A stretch of DNA of 64,000 nucleotides, taken from positions 1-64,000 of the forward strand of contig JAGYKL010000011.1 in NCBI GenBank assembly GCA_018401705.1. Reading direction: 5' to 3'. The notes beneath the pieces are model-generated. The model was given only the letters and a program-made list of their open reading frames with translations. It ran no database searches and had not been told where the DNA came from. Position numbers and translations under genes: made by a program. Shown one piece after another: positions 54,832 to 64,000 of the stretch (position 1 is its first letter; the number at the start of each line of letters is the position of its first letter). This stretch comes from Bacteroidia bacterium (GTDB lineage: Bacteria > Bacteroidota > Bacteroidia > M30B66).

Positions 54832-57800
54832 ATGCAAATCAATTTTACTAAACTGCGGCAAATTCCGTGGAAGGCCCTTTCGGTCCTCTGGATGTTGCTC
54901 TTGGTGGGTACGATGCAGGCACAGGTTAACTCCTACGTGTCTACCGTAACATCAAATGCCTACTCATCCATTACCGGTGGTACATTTTTTCATACCGGTA
55001 CTGCCGATGATGCTGTGTCTACGCAAAACGTAGGTTTTACATTTACCTACAATGGTACTGCTTATACCAACTTTCAGGTATCTACCAATGGGTTTATCCA
55101 ATTTGGTGGGGGTGCTTCGGGCACTAACTACAGTCCAATAAGTGGCGGCGGTAACCGAACCATTGCTCCTTTTGGGGGTGACCTTCAAGGAAATGGTGGT
55201 GGTTGTCGTGTGCAAACATTGGGTACTGCACCTAATAGGATATGTGTAATTCAGTGGGCATTATACCGTCGTTATGCTAATGCTACTGATAACTTTAACT
55301 TTCAGATACGCCTGTATGAAACAGATAATTCAATTGAATTGAATTACTGTTTAATGAACTCTACATCTTCACATACCAAGCAAGTTGGTATTCGTGGTAA
55401 TGCTTCTAGTGACTTTAATAACAGAACAACTACAACTTCTTGGGCGGGTGCTACCATTGGTGGTTCCAATTTCTCATCAATTACTTTGAGTGGAACAGTA
55501 TTCCCAGCTTGTGGTTTAGTTTATCGTTTTGTTCCTCCTTCATTGCCACTTTGTGCAGGTACACCTGCACCGGGCAATACGCTTTCAAGTGCTGGTGCTG
55601 CTGCATGTTCAGGTTCTAACTTTACATTGAGCCTTCAAAATCAAGCATCACTTGATCTAGAAGATGGTTATTCTTATCAGTGGGAAGATTCTCCTGATAA
55701 TATTACCTATACTCCGATTGCTGCAGCTACTAATAACACTTTAACTACTAGTTTAACAGCATCTACATGGTATCGTTGTGTAGTAACTTGTTCTAACGGT
55801 GGTGCTACGGGTAATTCTACACCTTTACAGGTAAACCTTAATCCTTTTTACAATTGCTATCCTGCATCTAATGCTACATCTGCAGCCGATTCAGAATTGC
55901 TTCGAGTTGCAATAGGATCTTTGAATAATGTTACTACTTGCGCTGGAACGGGCACAACGCCTCCTTCAGTGATTAATCAGTATTCTCAGTACACATTCTT
56001 ACCTGCACCAAATCTTACTCAAGGTGTTGCAAATACTTTTACTTATCAGCCAGGTTCTTGTGGTGGAGATTATGGTAAGACAACTAAAGTTTGGATTGAC
56101 TATGACCAAAATGGGTCATTAGATCCTGTAACTGAGTTGGCATTTACTAGTACAGGCGGTCAATTAAATGGAACTTACACAGGTTCTATTACCGTTCCGT
56201 TCACTGCATTAACTGGTGTAACTGGTATGCGTGTGGTGATGCAGGAAACTGGAGGTACAGGTTTTGGACCAACAGGTACTTACCTTTGGGGTGAAACAGA
56301 AGATTATGTAGTCAATATTTTACCTTCATTAAATTGTCCTGGAACGCCAGCTGCATCAAATGCAACTGCTTCAGTTCCTTCAGCATGTGATGGAACCACA
56401 ATTGGCTTAAATACAAGTGTAAATTATACACTAGCTGGTTTTACTTTCCAGTGGGAAGAAGGCGCAACAGCTGGTGGACCTTGGTCTGCTCTTGTTGGTG
56501 AAACAAGTCAAATTGGATCAGCAGTTTATGATCCTGCTAATCCTTTTTACCGTTGTAGAATCAATTGTACTTTTGGAGGTGTAGAAACAATTACTACACC
56601 GGTTCAGGTTACAGAAAATTCATTTAACCAATGTTACTGCCCTGTAGGTGCAAGCTTTGATGGTGATGAGGATATTTTTAATGTAACAATAGGAACATTG
56701 AATAATTCTAGTACTTGCTTAACAACAGGTGGTACAGGTTCAATCATTAACCAATACAGTAATTATCGCGCAGTTCCTGCACCAACCTTACTTCAAACTA
56801 TACCTTATCCAATGAGTGTTACCGTAGGTACATGTGGATTTGAGTATGATATGAGCTCTCGTGTTTGGATTGACTATAATCAAGATGGTGTATTTGGTGC
56901 AACTGAATTAGTTTACCAAGGAGCAACTATTACTTATGTTGGAACTCATGTTTTCAACTTTAGCGTAACAGTTCCTGGCACTGCATTAACAGGTGTAACT
57001 GGTATGCGTGTTATGACATACGAAACAGGTTTTGGAGCTCCGGCAAGTGCTGGAAGTTGTGAGACTTATGGCTATGGAGAAACAGAAGATTACTTAGTTG
57101 ACATTCAACCTCCACCAACTTGTTCTGGAACACCGGTTGCTTCTACTTCAATTGCAAGTTTAGCAGGTCCACTCTGTCCTGCTGATAATTTGGTTCTTTC
57201 TTTAAGTCCATCTTATTCATTACTTGGTTTAACATACCAGTGGGAAAGATCAGATGATGGTATTACTTACAATCCAATTCCAGGCGAAACGGCTCAAACC
57301 GCTAATATTTCTCAATCAGCTCCTTCTTATTACAGATGTGCTATTGAGTGTACAGGTTTTGGTTCGCCAATTACATCTACACCAACAGCCTTAATTGGTC
57401 AGAACCCTTTATTATCTTGTTATTGCACATCTTCGGCTAATAACACCGGAGATACTGAAATATTTAATGTTTCTTTTGCAGGTACATTAAATAATACAAC
57501 AAACTGTGCTCAAACAGGTACAACAGGTTCTGTTCTAAACCGTTATTCAAATTACACGAACCTTGGTCCTTTTAATGCAGACAGAGGCGTTCTTCAATCA
57601 TTCAGTATGAATGCAGGAACTTGCGGTGGTGCATTTACGGCAGGGGTTACTGTATTTATTGATTGGAATGCGAATGGTAATTTTGAAGCTGGCGAACGTA
57701 TGTTCACTTCAACAACTCTAACTCCTTCAGCTGGAGCTGGAACATTAGTTTCAGGAACTTTTACTATTCCAGGCACAGCGACTCCGGGTGTAACAGTAAT

Positions 57801-60800
57801 GCGTGTTATTCTTGCTGAGACTTTCACTCCAGGTTCAATTGCTGCTTGCGGCACTTACGGTTGGGGAGAAACAGAAGATTATGCTATAAACATTACTATT
57901 CCTCCTCCATGTGTTGGAACACCAAATCTTCCAACAATGCCGGGTACTCCTATTGAAGTACTTAATGGAACAACAACGAATATAGTTCCAACAGGTGTTA
58001 CCACAGGTGCAGGAATAACTTATCAGTGGGAGAGCGCAGCAGCTGTTGGCGGTCCTTATACACCAGTATTAGGTGCAACATTATCAAGTTATACTACTCC
58101 TCCTGTAGCAGGTTCTACTTGGTACAGATTAGTTACCGATTGTAGTTTCTCAACTTTAACATCTACTTCTACTCCGGTTGAGGTTCGTGGTGTAGGTGGA
58201 GCTTCTTGTGCTGATCCTTACATTGTAAGTGGTCTTCCATTCTCAGGAACATTCAGCACAGCAGGATCAGGAAATAACATTGGAACTCAAGGTTGCGGAA
58301 GCGGTTTCTATGGAACTGGTAACGACTATGTCTTTGAAGTAAACTTAACTGCAGGTGTTAACTATGAACTTTCTGTAGCTAATACTTCAGGTTCAGGTTA
58401 TATAGCTGCTTTCTTGAAAACAACTTGTGCTTCAACAACAGCGGGTACTTCATTGATATGTGCTGAGTCTGGAGCATCAAATTCGGCAGTAGGTACAGCA
58501 ACAGTTCCAACTACAGGTACATACTACATAGTAGTTGATTACTGGGCTGCTCCATCGTCATCTAATTTCTTTGTTAGATTACGTCAAACACCGGCTGCCC
58601 CGGTTTCTGGAACAACACCTTTCAATGCTATTGGAACAACTCAAAGTGCAACTGATATTTGTTCTGGTGTAGCTGGTTCTACTGCTAATGCAGGAGCATC
58701 AGGTGAGCCAACTGTATGTGGTGGTACTGCCGATGATGACGTTTGGTACTCATTCGTTGCAACTTCTTCGGCTGTTGTAATTAACGTTGACCCAGGAAGT
58801 AATGGTGTATTTAATTCAGGTGCTGATATTGCAGTTGAATTGTATGCAGGTGTACCGGGTGCGCTAGGGCCAGGTTTGTGCTTGAATAATAGCACGAACA
58901 AAGGAGCTCCTGAAGTAGGAACTATCGTAGGTCTTGCAATCGGTAATACATATTATATCCGTATTTATGACAGAAACGTGCTTTGGGGTTCAAACTTGGG
59001 TAATTTCACTCTTTGTTTAACAACACCTCCTCCACCAGTAAATGATGATTGTGCTGGAGCTATAGTACTTCCATTGAATGCTACATGTAGCAGCACAACA
59101 GGAAATACAGTTTCTGCAACTCAATCACAAGCTGCTATTGCATGTTCTGGTTTCACAGGTAATGCTGATGACGATATTTGGTATCGTGTAGACTTAATTT
59201 CTGCATCTGACCTTAACATTCGTGTTACTGCAACAGGTACAGCAATGGACCCGGTTGTTCAGTTATTCTCAGGAAGCTGCGGTGGATTAACTGCTGAGTT
59301 CTGCGAAGACCGTTCTATTACAGGTGGTTCTGAATTAATTAGCCGTTCATTAACTGCTGGAACTTACTTTATTCGTGTATTCCATTATGGAGTGGGTACT
59401 GGAGCAGGTGGAGGTCACACAATCTGTGCATTCACTACAACTCCTGCACCTCGTCCTGCAAATGATGAAATTACAGGAGCAGTTACAGTTCCTTTTGTAG
59501 TTGACTGTTCTCCGTTAGGACCATTCACATCTACAAATGCAACACTTACACATACGAATTCTATTTCTCCTGTTGTAGGTAATGCAAATGACGATGTTTG
59601 GTACAAGTTCACAGCAACTCAAGGTTATGCAAACATTATTGTTCAGGGTGGTTCTGGTTATAACCCAGTTATCCAAATGTTCGAGATTGCAGGTAACAAA
59701 ACTGTAACTGGTGAATTCCCTGCTGTAAACGCAACAGGCGCTAATGGTACTGAGGAAGTAACTTACTATGGTTTAACAGTAGGTGCTACTTACTTTATCA
59801 GAGTTTATGACTTTGGTGCAGGTAACCCAACTGGAAACTTCACAATTTGTGTGTTCCGTACGCCTCCTCCAAGTAATGACTTATGTATTGGAGCAATTAA
59901 CATCTTCCAGCAGAATTCTGCTACTTGTGTAACTCCAACATTTGGCTTCACGCTTAACGCTACGCCGGATGTTGCTGCTGCTCCTTGTGCAGGAACATCT
60001 GATGATGACGTATTCTATACATTCGTTGCTACTAGCCCTAACCCAACTATCGAGGTTACAGGTCTTCAAGGCTTTGACCCTGTATTGAACCTTCGTTCAG
60101 GTGCAGGTTGTGGTACTTCTATTACTTGTGCAAACGCCACTGGCGTTGATGGTACTGAAGTAATTAATGCTTCAGGCCTAACAGTTGGTCAAACATATAG
60201 AATTCGTATTTACTCAGCTGGTAGTGGATCTCAATTCATGGGTGTATTCACAGTATGTGTATATGGTATTGCTGTTCCTCCTGCAAACGACAATTGTGCA
60301 GGTGCGTTTAACCTACCTAACACTTCTCCATGTACATCAGTAAATGGTTTAGTTACAGGTGCTACTTTGTCTCAGACTGGTTGTGCAGGTAATGCGAATG
60401 ATGATGTATGGTATCAATTTGTTGCTGCAAACACAACTGCTACAGTAACTGTAGTTGGTGGTGTAGGTTTCGACGCTGTTGTTCAGGCATTCAGTGGCGG
60501 TTGCGGTGGATTGGTTTCTTTAGGTTGTCAAGATGCAACAGGAAGCGGTACATCTGAAAACTTGCTTCTATCAGGCTTAACTCCTGGTAACACTTACTAT
60601 GTAAGAACTTACCATTGGTCAGCTGCTGATGCAACTACTCCTAACTTCTCAGTATGTTTAACAGGTCAGCCTCCAGTGAATGATGATGCAGTTGGTGCAA
60701 TTGCAGCTCCTATTCGTCGTGATATTATTCCTTCAATTTCAAATGCTACTAACTTAGGAGCAACGAATAATACAGATGTTAACATTTCTACTGGTTCATA

Positions 60801-63414
60801 CGCTGATTTCCGTAATGATGTGTGGTATTCTGCAACTGTAGGAGATAATGGTGTTATAGCTGTTAACGTTAATCCATTAACAATTGGTGATACTCGTATC
60901 CGTTTATATACTGGTGACCCACTTGTTTCTTTGACTGAGATTGCAGCAGATGATGATGGTGGTCCTGGAGTTGGTTCATTTGCTTATGTAAGTGGAAGAA
61001 CACCAGGTGAGGTTATCTACATTTGTGTAGACGGATTCTCATTAACATCATTCGGTAACTTTAATCTAAGTGTTTCTGACGGTTGGATTTGGGACGGACA
61101 AGGTGGTTTCGCTTATAATGGTACAGGTAACTGGATTAACCAAAACTTAGGTGAAGGTACTCCTGCTCCTGGTGCAACTACTATTATCAATATTCCAATT
61201 GGTGGTGGTGTTATTAACCAGCCAAACGTTACTACTAATACAACTGTAGGTGGTATTTACTTCAAGAGTAGTTTCTTTACGCCTGCTACAATTAGTGTAT
61301 CTTCTGGTGTAACTTTAACTTTAGGCACAGATGGCACTAATCCAGGAAGAACTATTCGTGGAACAGGATCATTTGGTAGAGTTCAAGGTCCAGGTATCTT
61401 TGCTATGACAGGTGCTACACCTGTTGATATGGGACTAGGTCTAGCAACAGTACGTTTTGGAGGTTCTAACCCGGTTGCTGTAACAGTAGGTTCTGGCTTA
61501 GACGTTAACTCAAACGGTAAAATGGTATTCGAAAACGGATCTTCACTTTATTCAGGTGGAACTTACGGTCTTGTTAACGGAAACATTACATACCGTCGTC
61601 AGGGTAACAGTTCTCAGTACGTTTATAACTATTGGGGATCTCCTATCACAGCAGGTACTTTATCTAGCTTAAGTGCTCCTGGCTATATCGCAAACACTTA
61701 TGAGTATATCACTTCGAATACTACAGGTGTTGATTATGCTGGAACACAAGCAGGATGGGCTCCATTAGGCCCAGCAGACATCATGACTCCTGGTCGTGGT
61801 TATATTGCAACGGGAGCTGGTTTAGCTACCTTCACTGGTATTCCAAACCAAGCAAACGTTAACGTTGGTACTTCTGTTGGAGCAATTAGCTTTAACCTTG
61901 TAAGTAATCCATTCCCGGCTCCTGTATCTGCATCTTCTTTCTTAAGTGGAAATGCAAGTGCTGGTTCGGCTATCTACCTTTGGGATGATGACGTTTCTGG
62001 TGGTGTAGACTATACTGCTGGTGACTATATCGTATCTAATGGTCTATTAACAATTAACGGCCCTAACACAGGTGCTCCATTTAGTGGAAACATTGGTTCA
62101 TGTCAAGGTTTCTTCATCGATGTAACATCTGCTGGTTCAGTTAACTTTAACCTTACTCAAAGATCTGCTCCAGGTGCAACCAATAGCCAGTTCTTTGAAA
62201 CAAATGTTGATGAGGTGTTGAAACTACGTATCGAAAATGATTTCGATCAAGCAAGTGAAACAATCATCGCATTTAGAGATGATGCAACTGAGAATTACGA
62301 TGCAGGTATCGATGTACGTCGTCTGCCAGGTAATACTAGTATTGCTCTATACACTGAAGTAGGTGAAGATCAGATTGCGTTCAATTATTTCAGCCCATTA
62401 ACTGCTGAGAGAATTGTACCATTGAAAGCTCTTAATGTACTTGGTGGTGTTTCTACTATTACAATGAATCAGTTCGAGAACTTCGAAGCGAGTACTGTAG
62501 TTTACTTAGAAGATGTGGTTAATGGTGTATTCCATAACCTAACTGAGAATCCTACTTATACTTTCTCTGATGGTCAGGTTTCTGAAAATGAAGATCGTTT
62601 CAGAATTCATTTCCGCGCTCCGATTGCTGTATCAACATCTTCTGACTGTTCTGGTCAGAACCTTGGTAAAATGATTCTTAATAACCCTAACAGTTCTTCT
62701 GTAACTGCTGAGGTTCGTGGAATCACTACTAATGATGTTTATACAACTGAAGAATTCGGCTTGAATTCAACTTCTTCAGAAATTGTTCTAGAAGGTCTTG
62801 CAGCTGATAACTATGAGATTACATTATCTTATACTGATGGAACAAGTGCTTCTAAACAAGCTCAAGTTGAGAATGGTGGTATTCCAGTAGCTGCAAGCTT
62901 CCAAGCTAGTGCAACTAATGTTTCTATTGCTGATGCAATTATCGAATTCCTTGGAAATGCTCCTGGAGCAACTTCTTATAGCTGGGATTTCGGTGATGGT
63001 ACTGTTGTAGAAGGTGATCTTAACCCAGTTCATGCTTACATGACTGCTGGTATCTTCACTGTAACATTCAGAGCATCTAACGGAGGTTGTGAAACTGAGT
63101 TTACTCAAACAATTAACGTAAGTTCTGCATCAACAAGCTTATCTAGTATTGACCCAAGTATAGGTTTCTCAATCTATCCTAACCCGGCTAGTACTAATGC
63201 TAACTTGTTATTAAACATTGACCGTACTGAATCACAAGTTACTGTTCGCATTCATGATGCTGCAGGTCGCTTAATCAGTTCTGAAAATGTTAATGATGTA
63301 CGCGCAGGTTCAATTGTTGAACTTAACATCAGCGGTTTAGCTGATGGTGTTTACCAAGTAACTGTAGAAGGAAATAGCTTCAAGAGCACTAGTCGTTTGA
63401 CTATCGCGAAGTAA
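54832..63414 (+). CDS. Giant T9SS-secreted surface adhesin (about 2860 residues)
   Basis: Order of modules (numbering from the upstream ATG at 54727): signal peptide (VLWMLLLVGTMQAQ, about 50-66); a nidogen-like beta domain (FTFTYNGTAYTNFQVSTNG, 80-270); three Ig-like plus GEVED units, marked by GETEDY at about 521, 783 and 1046; a fourth Ig-like domain; then seven pre-peptidase-like repeats, six of them with a DDDVWY-type motif (about 1336, 1481, 1620, 1758, 1890, 2029); a large C-terminal beta region (FNLVSNPFPAPVSASSFL); a PKD domain (YSWDFGDGTVVEGD, about 2735); and a type A sorting domain (FSIYPNPASTNANLLLNI to RLTIAK). I chose the ATG at 54832; the one at 54727 follows AAGGGGA and would add 35 residues before the signal. 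It is probably exported to the cell surface by T9SS. Confidence 0.88.
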   Translation: MQINFTKLRQIPWKALSVLWMLLLVGTMQAQVNSYVSTVTSNAYSSITGGTFFHTGTADDAVSTQNVGFTFTYNGTAYTNFQVSTNGFIQFGGGASGTNYSPISGGGNRTIAPFGGDLQGNGGGCRVQTLGTAPNRICVIQWALYRRYANATDNFNFQIRLYETDNSIELNYCLMNSTSSHTKQVGIRGNASSDFNNRTTTTSWAGATIGGSNFSSITLSGTVFPACGLVYRFVPPSLPLCAGTPAPGNTLSSAGAAACSGSNFTLSLQNQASLDLEDGYSYQWEDSPDNITYTPIAAATNNTLTTSLTASTWYRCVVTCSNGGATGNSTPLQVNLNPFYNCYPASNATSAADSELLRVAIGSLNNVTTCAGTGTTPPSVINQYSQYTFLPAPNLTQGVANTFTYQPGSCGGDYGKTTKVWIDYDQNGSLDPVTELAFTSTGGQLNGTYTGSITVPFTALTGVTGMRVVMQETGGTGFGPTGTYLWGETEDYVVNILPSLNCPGTPAASNATASVPSACDGTTIGLNTSVNYTLAGFTFQWEEGATAGGPWSALVGETSQIGSAVYDPANPFYRCRINCTFGGVETITTPVQVTENSFNQCYCPVGASFDGDEDIFNVTIGTLNNSSTCLTTGGTGSIINQYSNYRAVPAPTLLQTIPYPMSVTVGTCGFEYDMSSRVWIDYNQDGVFGATELVYQGATITYVGTHVFNFSVTVPGTALTGVTGMRVMTYETGFGAPASAGSCETYGYGETEDYLVDIQPPPTCSGTPVASTSIASLAGPLCPADNLVLSLSPSYSLLGLTYQWERSDDGITYNPIPGETAQTANISQSAPSYYRCAIECTGFGSPITSTPTALIGQNPLLSCYCTSSANNTGDTEIFNVSFAGTLNNTTNCAQTGTTGSVLNRYSNYTNLGPFNADRGVLQSFSMNAGTCGGAFTAGVTVFIDWNANGNFEAGERMFTSTTLTPSAGAGTLVSGTFTIPGTATPGVTVMRVILAETFTPGSIAACGTYGWGETEDYAINITIPPPCVGTPNLPTMPGTPIEVLNGTTTNIVPTGVTTGAGITYQWESAAAVGGPYTPVLGATLSSYTTPPVAGSTWYRLVTDCSFSTLTSTSTPVEVRGVGGASCADPYIVSGLPFSGTFSTAGSGNNIGTQGCGSGFYGTGNDYVFEVNLTAGVNYELSVANTSGSGYIAAFLKTTCASTTAGTSLICAESGASNSAVGTATVPTTGTYYIVVDYWAAPSSSNFFVRLRQTPAAPVSGTTPFNAIGTTQSATDICSGVAGSTANAGASGEPTVCGGTADDDVWYSFVATSSAVVINVDPGSNGVFNSGADIAVELYAGVPGALGPGLCLNNSTNKGAPEVGTIVGLAIGNTYYIRIYDRNVLWGSNLGNFTLCLTTPPPPVNDDCAGAIVLPLNATCSSTTGNTVSATQSQAAIACSGFTGNADDDIWYRVDLISASDLNIRVTATGTAMDPVVQLFSGSCGGLTAEFCEDRSITGGSELISRSLTAGTYFIRVFHYGVGTGAGGGHTICAFTTTPAPRPANDEITGAVTVPFVVDCSPLGPFTSTNATLTHTNSISPVVGNANDDVWYKFTATQGYANIIVQGGSGYNPVIQMFEIAGNKTVTGEFPAVNATGANGTEEVTYYGLTVGATYFIRVYDFGAGNPTGNFTICVFRTPPPSNDLCIGAINIFQQNSATCVTPTFGFTLNATPDVAAAPCAGTSDDDVFYTFVATSPNPTIEVTGLQGFDPVLNLRSGAGCGTSITCANATGVDGTEVINASGLTVGQTYRIRIYSAGSGSQFMGVFTVCVYGIAVPPANDNCAGAFNLPNTSPCTSVNGLVTGATLSQTGCAGNANDDVWYQFVAANTTATVTVVGGVGFDAVVQAFSGGCGGLVSLGCQDATGSGTSENLLLSGLTPGNTYYVRTYHWSAADATTPNFSVCLTGQPPVNDDAVGAIAAPIRRDIIPSISNATNLGATNNTDVNISTGSYADFRNDVWYSATVGDNGVIAVNVNPLTIGDTRIRLYTGDPLVSLTEIAADDDGGPGVGSFAYVSGRTPGEVIYICVDGFSLTSFGNFNLSVSDGWIWDGQGGFAYNGTGNWINQNLGEGTPAPGATTIINIPIGGGVINQPNVTTNTTVGGIYFKSSFFTPATISVSSGVTLTLGTDGTNPGRTIRGTGSFGRVQGPGIFAMTGATPVDMGLGLATVRFGGSNPVAVTVGSGLDVNSNGKMVFENGSSLYSGGTYGLVNGNITYRRQGNSSQYVYNYWGSPITAGTLSSLSAPGYIANTYEYITSNTTGVDYAGTQAGWAPLGPADIMTPGRGYIATGAGLATFTGIPNQANVNVGTSVGAISFNLVSNPFPAPVSASSFLSGNASAGSAIYLWDDDVSGGVDYTAGDYIVSNGLLTINGPNTGAPFSGNIGSCQGFFIDVTSAGSVNFNLTQRSAPGATNSQFFETNVDEVLKLRIENDFDQASETIIAFRDDATENYDAGIDVRRLPGNTSIALYTEVGEDQIAFNYFSPLTAERIVPLKALNVLGGVSTITMNQFENFEASTVVYLEDVVNGVFHNLTENPTYTFSDGQVSENEDRFRIHFRAPIAVSTSSDCSGQNLGKMILNNPNSSSVTAEVRGITTNDVYTTEEFGLNSTSSEIVLEGLAADNYEITLSYTDGTSASKQAQVENGGIPVAASFQASATNVSIADAIIEFLGNAPGATSYSWDFGDGTVVEGDLNPVHAYMTAGIFTVTFRASNGGCETEFTQTINVSSASTSLSSIDPSIGFSIYPNPASTNANLLLNIDRTESQVTVRIHDAAGRLISSENVNDVRAGSIVELNISGLADGVYQVTVEGNSFKSTSRLTIAK

Positions 63415-63437
63415 TTCTTTTAATAAGTTCATTATAA

Positions 63438-63469
63438 AGCGGGGGTGGTTTTCCACCCCCGCTTTTTTT
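63438..63469 (+). terminator. Terminator of the giant adhesin gene
   Basis: AGCGGGGGTGG, loop TTTT, CCACCCCCGCT followed by a run of T. Very stable stem, about 25 bases after the stop codon. Confidence 0.95.
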
Positions 63470-63483
63470 GTGCCCAATTAGTA

Positions 63484-63515
63484 TTGTGATTGATTTATTT
63501 ATTCCATTACTTTTG
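63484..63515 (+). promoter_or_regulatory. Promoter of the last secreted protein gene
   Basis: TTG at 63484-63486, 21-base spacer, TACTTTTG at 63508-63515 (exact TAnnTTTG). It is 23 bases before the ATG at 63539. Confidence 0.5.
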
Positions 63516-63538
63516 TTTTTCATAACCACATAAGAATC

Positions 63539-64000
63539 ATGAAAAGATTTCTACTTATTTTTTGCTCACTGCTAGTTGTTGCAGCTAATGCACAAACTAC
63601 TTATTATGTAAATGGATCAACTGGTAGTAACAGTAATGACGGTCTTTCAGCTTCAGTTACTTCTGAATCCGGGCCCCTTCAAACCATAAATGCAGCACTT
63701 GGTCTTGCTACTGATGGAGATTTTGTAAGTGTGCAATCAGGAGATTATGCTGAGGATGTTTTACAAACAGTAGATGTTGTTCTGCTTAAAACAGGAACTG
63801 AACCTGTTGCTGTTCAAAGCTGGACTTTTTCTTTTGGGGGAAATTTGCTTGAGCCAAAGCCTGTATCAGGAGCTTTCAATTGTGAGCTAGTTACTGTTAA
63901 TAGCGGTAGCATGCTTCAAGACGGAGAAATACTCACAGCAACAGGATCGAATCTGGTAATTGCACAAGGCAACTACTTGGATGCTCTTTATTTAACTAAA
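63539..64000 (+). CDS. Secreted beta-helix-like protein, 3' end beyond the window
   Basis: 154 codons are visible, open to the right edge. Signal peptide (FLLIFCSLLVVAANAQ), then YYVNGSTGSNSNDGLSAS and PLQTINAALGLATDGDFVSVQSGDYAED, the usual entry to a right-handed parallel beta-helix (DUF1565/PbH1 type) in Bacteroidota surface proteins. It is separated from the giant adhesin by a strong terminator and has its own promoter. Function unknown; a T9SS tail is expected but lies outside. Confidence 0.75.
   Translation, partial: MKRFLLIFCSLLVVAANAQTTYYVNGSTGSNSNDGLSASVTSESGPLQTINAALGLATDGDFVSVQSGDYAEDVLQTVDVVLLKTGTEPVAVQSWTFSFGGNLLEPKPVSGAFNCELVTVNSGSMLQDGEILTATGSNLVIAQGNYLDALYLTK

Noticed and set aside
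54964-55215. Minus-strand frames inside the giant adhesin
   Set aside because: They follow the repeat structure of the plus-strand gene and have no coding signature of their own.

Overview
The window comes from a member of the Bacteroidota, most likely a marine flavobacterium-like (Flavobacteriales/Cryomorphaceae-type) organism. The evidence is several proteins with type IX secretion (T9SS) C-terminal signals of type A and type B, a TPP-riboswitch-controlled TonB receptor, lipoproteins and RND pumps of Bacteroidota type, the near absence of Shine-Dalgarno sequences, and promoter boxes matching the Bacteroidota -7 element TAnnTTTG. Base composition is AT-rich. No rRNA, tRNA, CRISPR array, prophage or transposase was recognised.

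Layout. 1-8.6 kb: a truncated LolC/E-type permease divergent from a NamZ-like peptidoglycan hydrolase, a CsaA-like and a MarR gene that are both frameshifted, a promoter plus TPP riboswitch plus TonB receptor (thiamine uptake), a small lipoprotein, and a LemA-TPM-TPM operon. 8.6-14.1 kb: pabB-tilS on the minus strand and mlaE-mlaF-queA on the plus strand. 14.1-18.2 kb: three T9SS-secreted proteins; the third is broken by at least ten frameshifts in about 1 kb and looks like a poor consensus patch. 18.4-25.7 kb: gcvP, a membrane-protein pair ending in a UbiA-like protein, hemL, a PKD lipoprotein and a Mn-type superoxide dismutase. 25.9-32.4 kb: a tetR-tolC-adaptor-RND efflux operon with a candidate operator. 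32.5-47.2 kb: two PAS proteins that carry a histidine-kinase dimerisation helix but no ATPase domain, a T9SS/collagen-like pair, nrdB-nrdA, a DUF3109 protein, a TPR protein, glyS, a methyltransferase and a three-gene ABC importer of the PF04392 type.

47.2-50.3 kb: a seven-blade FG-GAP T9SS protein bracketed by two same-orientation composite repeat arrays, each made of 7-mers, then 10-mers, then 13-mers. 50.2-52.9 kb: a type B sorting protein, an ECF sigma factor and a zinc-finger anti-sigma factor in one apparent operon. 53.1-64 kb: two unrecognised secreted proteins followed by a giant (about 2860-2895 residue) T9SS adhesin with GEVED, Ig-like, pre-peptidase-like and PKD modules, then the start of another secreted beta-helix-like protein.

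The most unusual signal is the family of degenerate heptamer arrays at three places (54 units in all). Every unit keeps CG at positions 3-4. Two of the arrays continue into 10-mer and 13-mer arrays and flank one gene in direct orientation. The second theme is cell-surface biology: at least seven secreted or surface proteins in 64 kb. Two local clusters of frameshifts should be treated as likely sequence errors until re-read.
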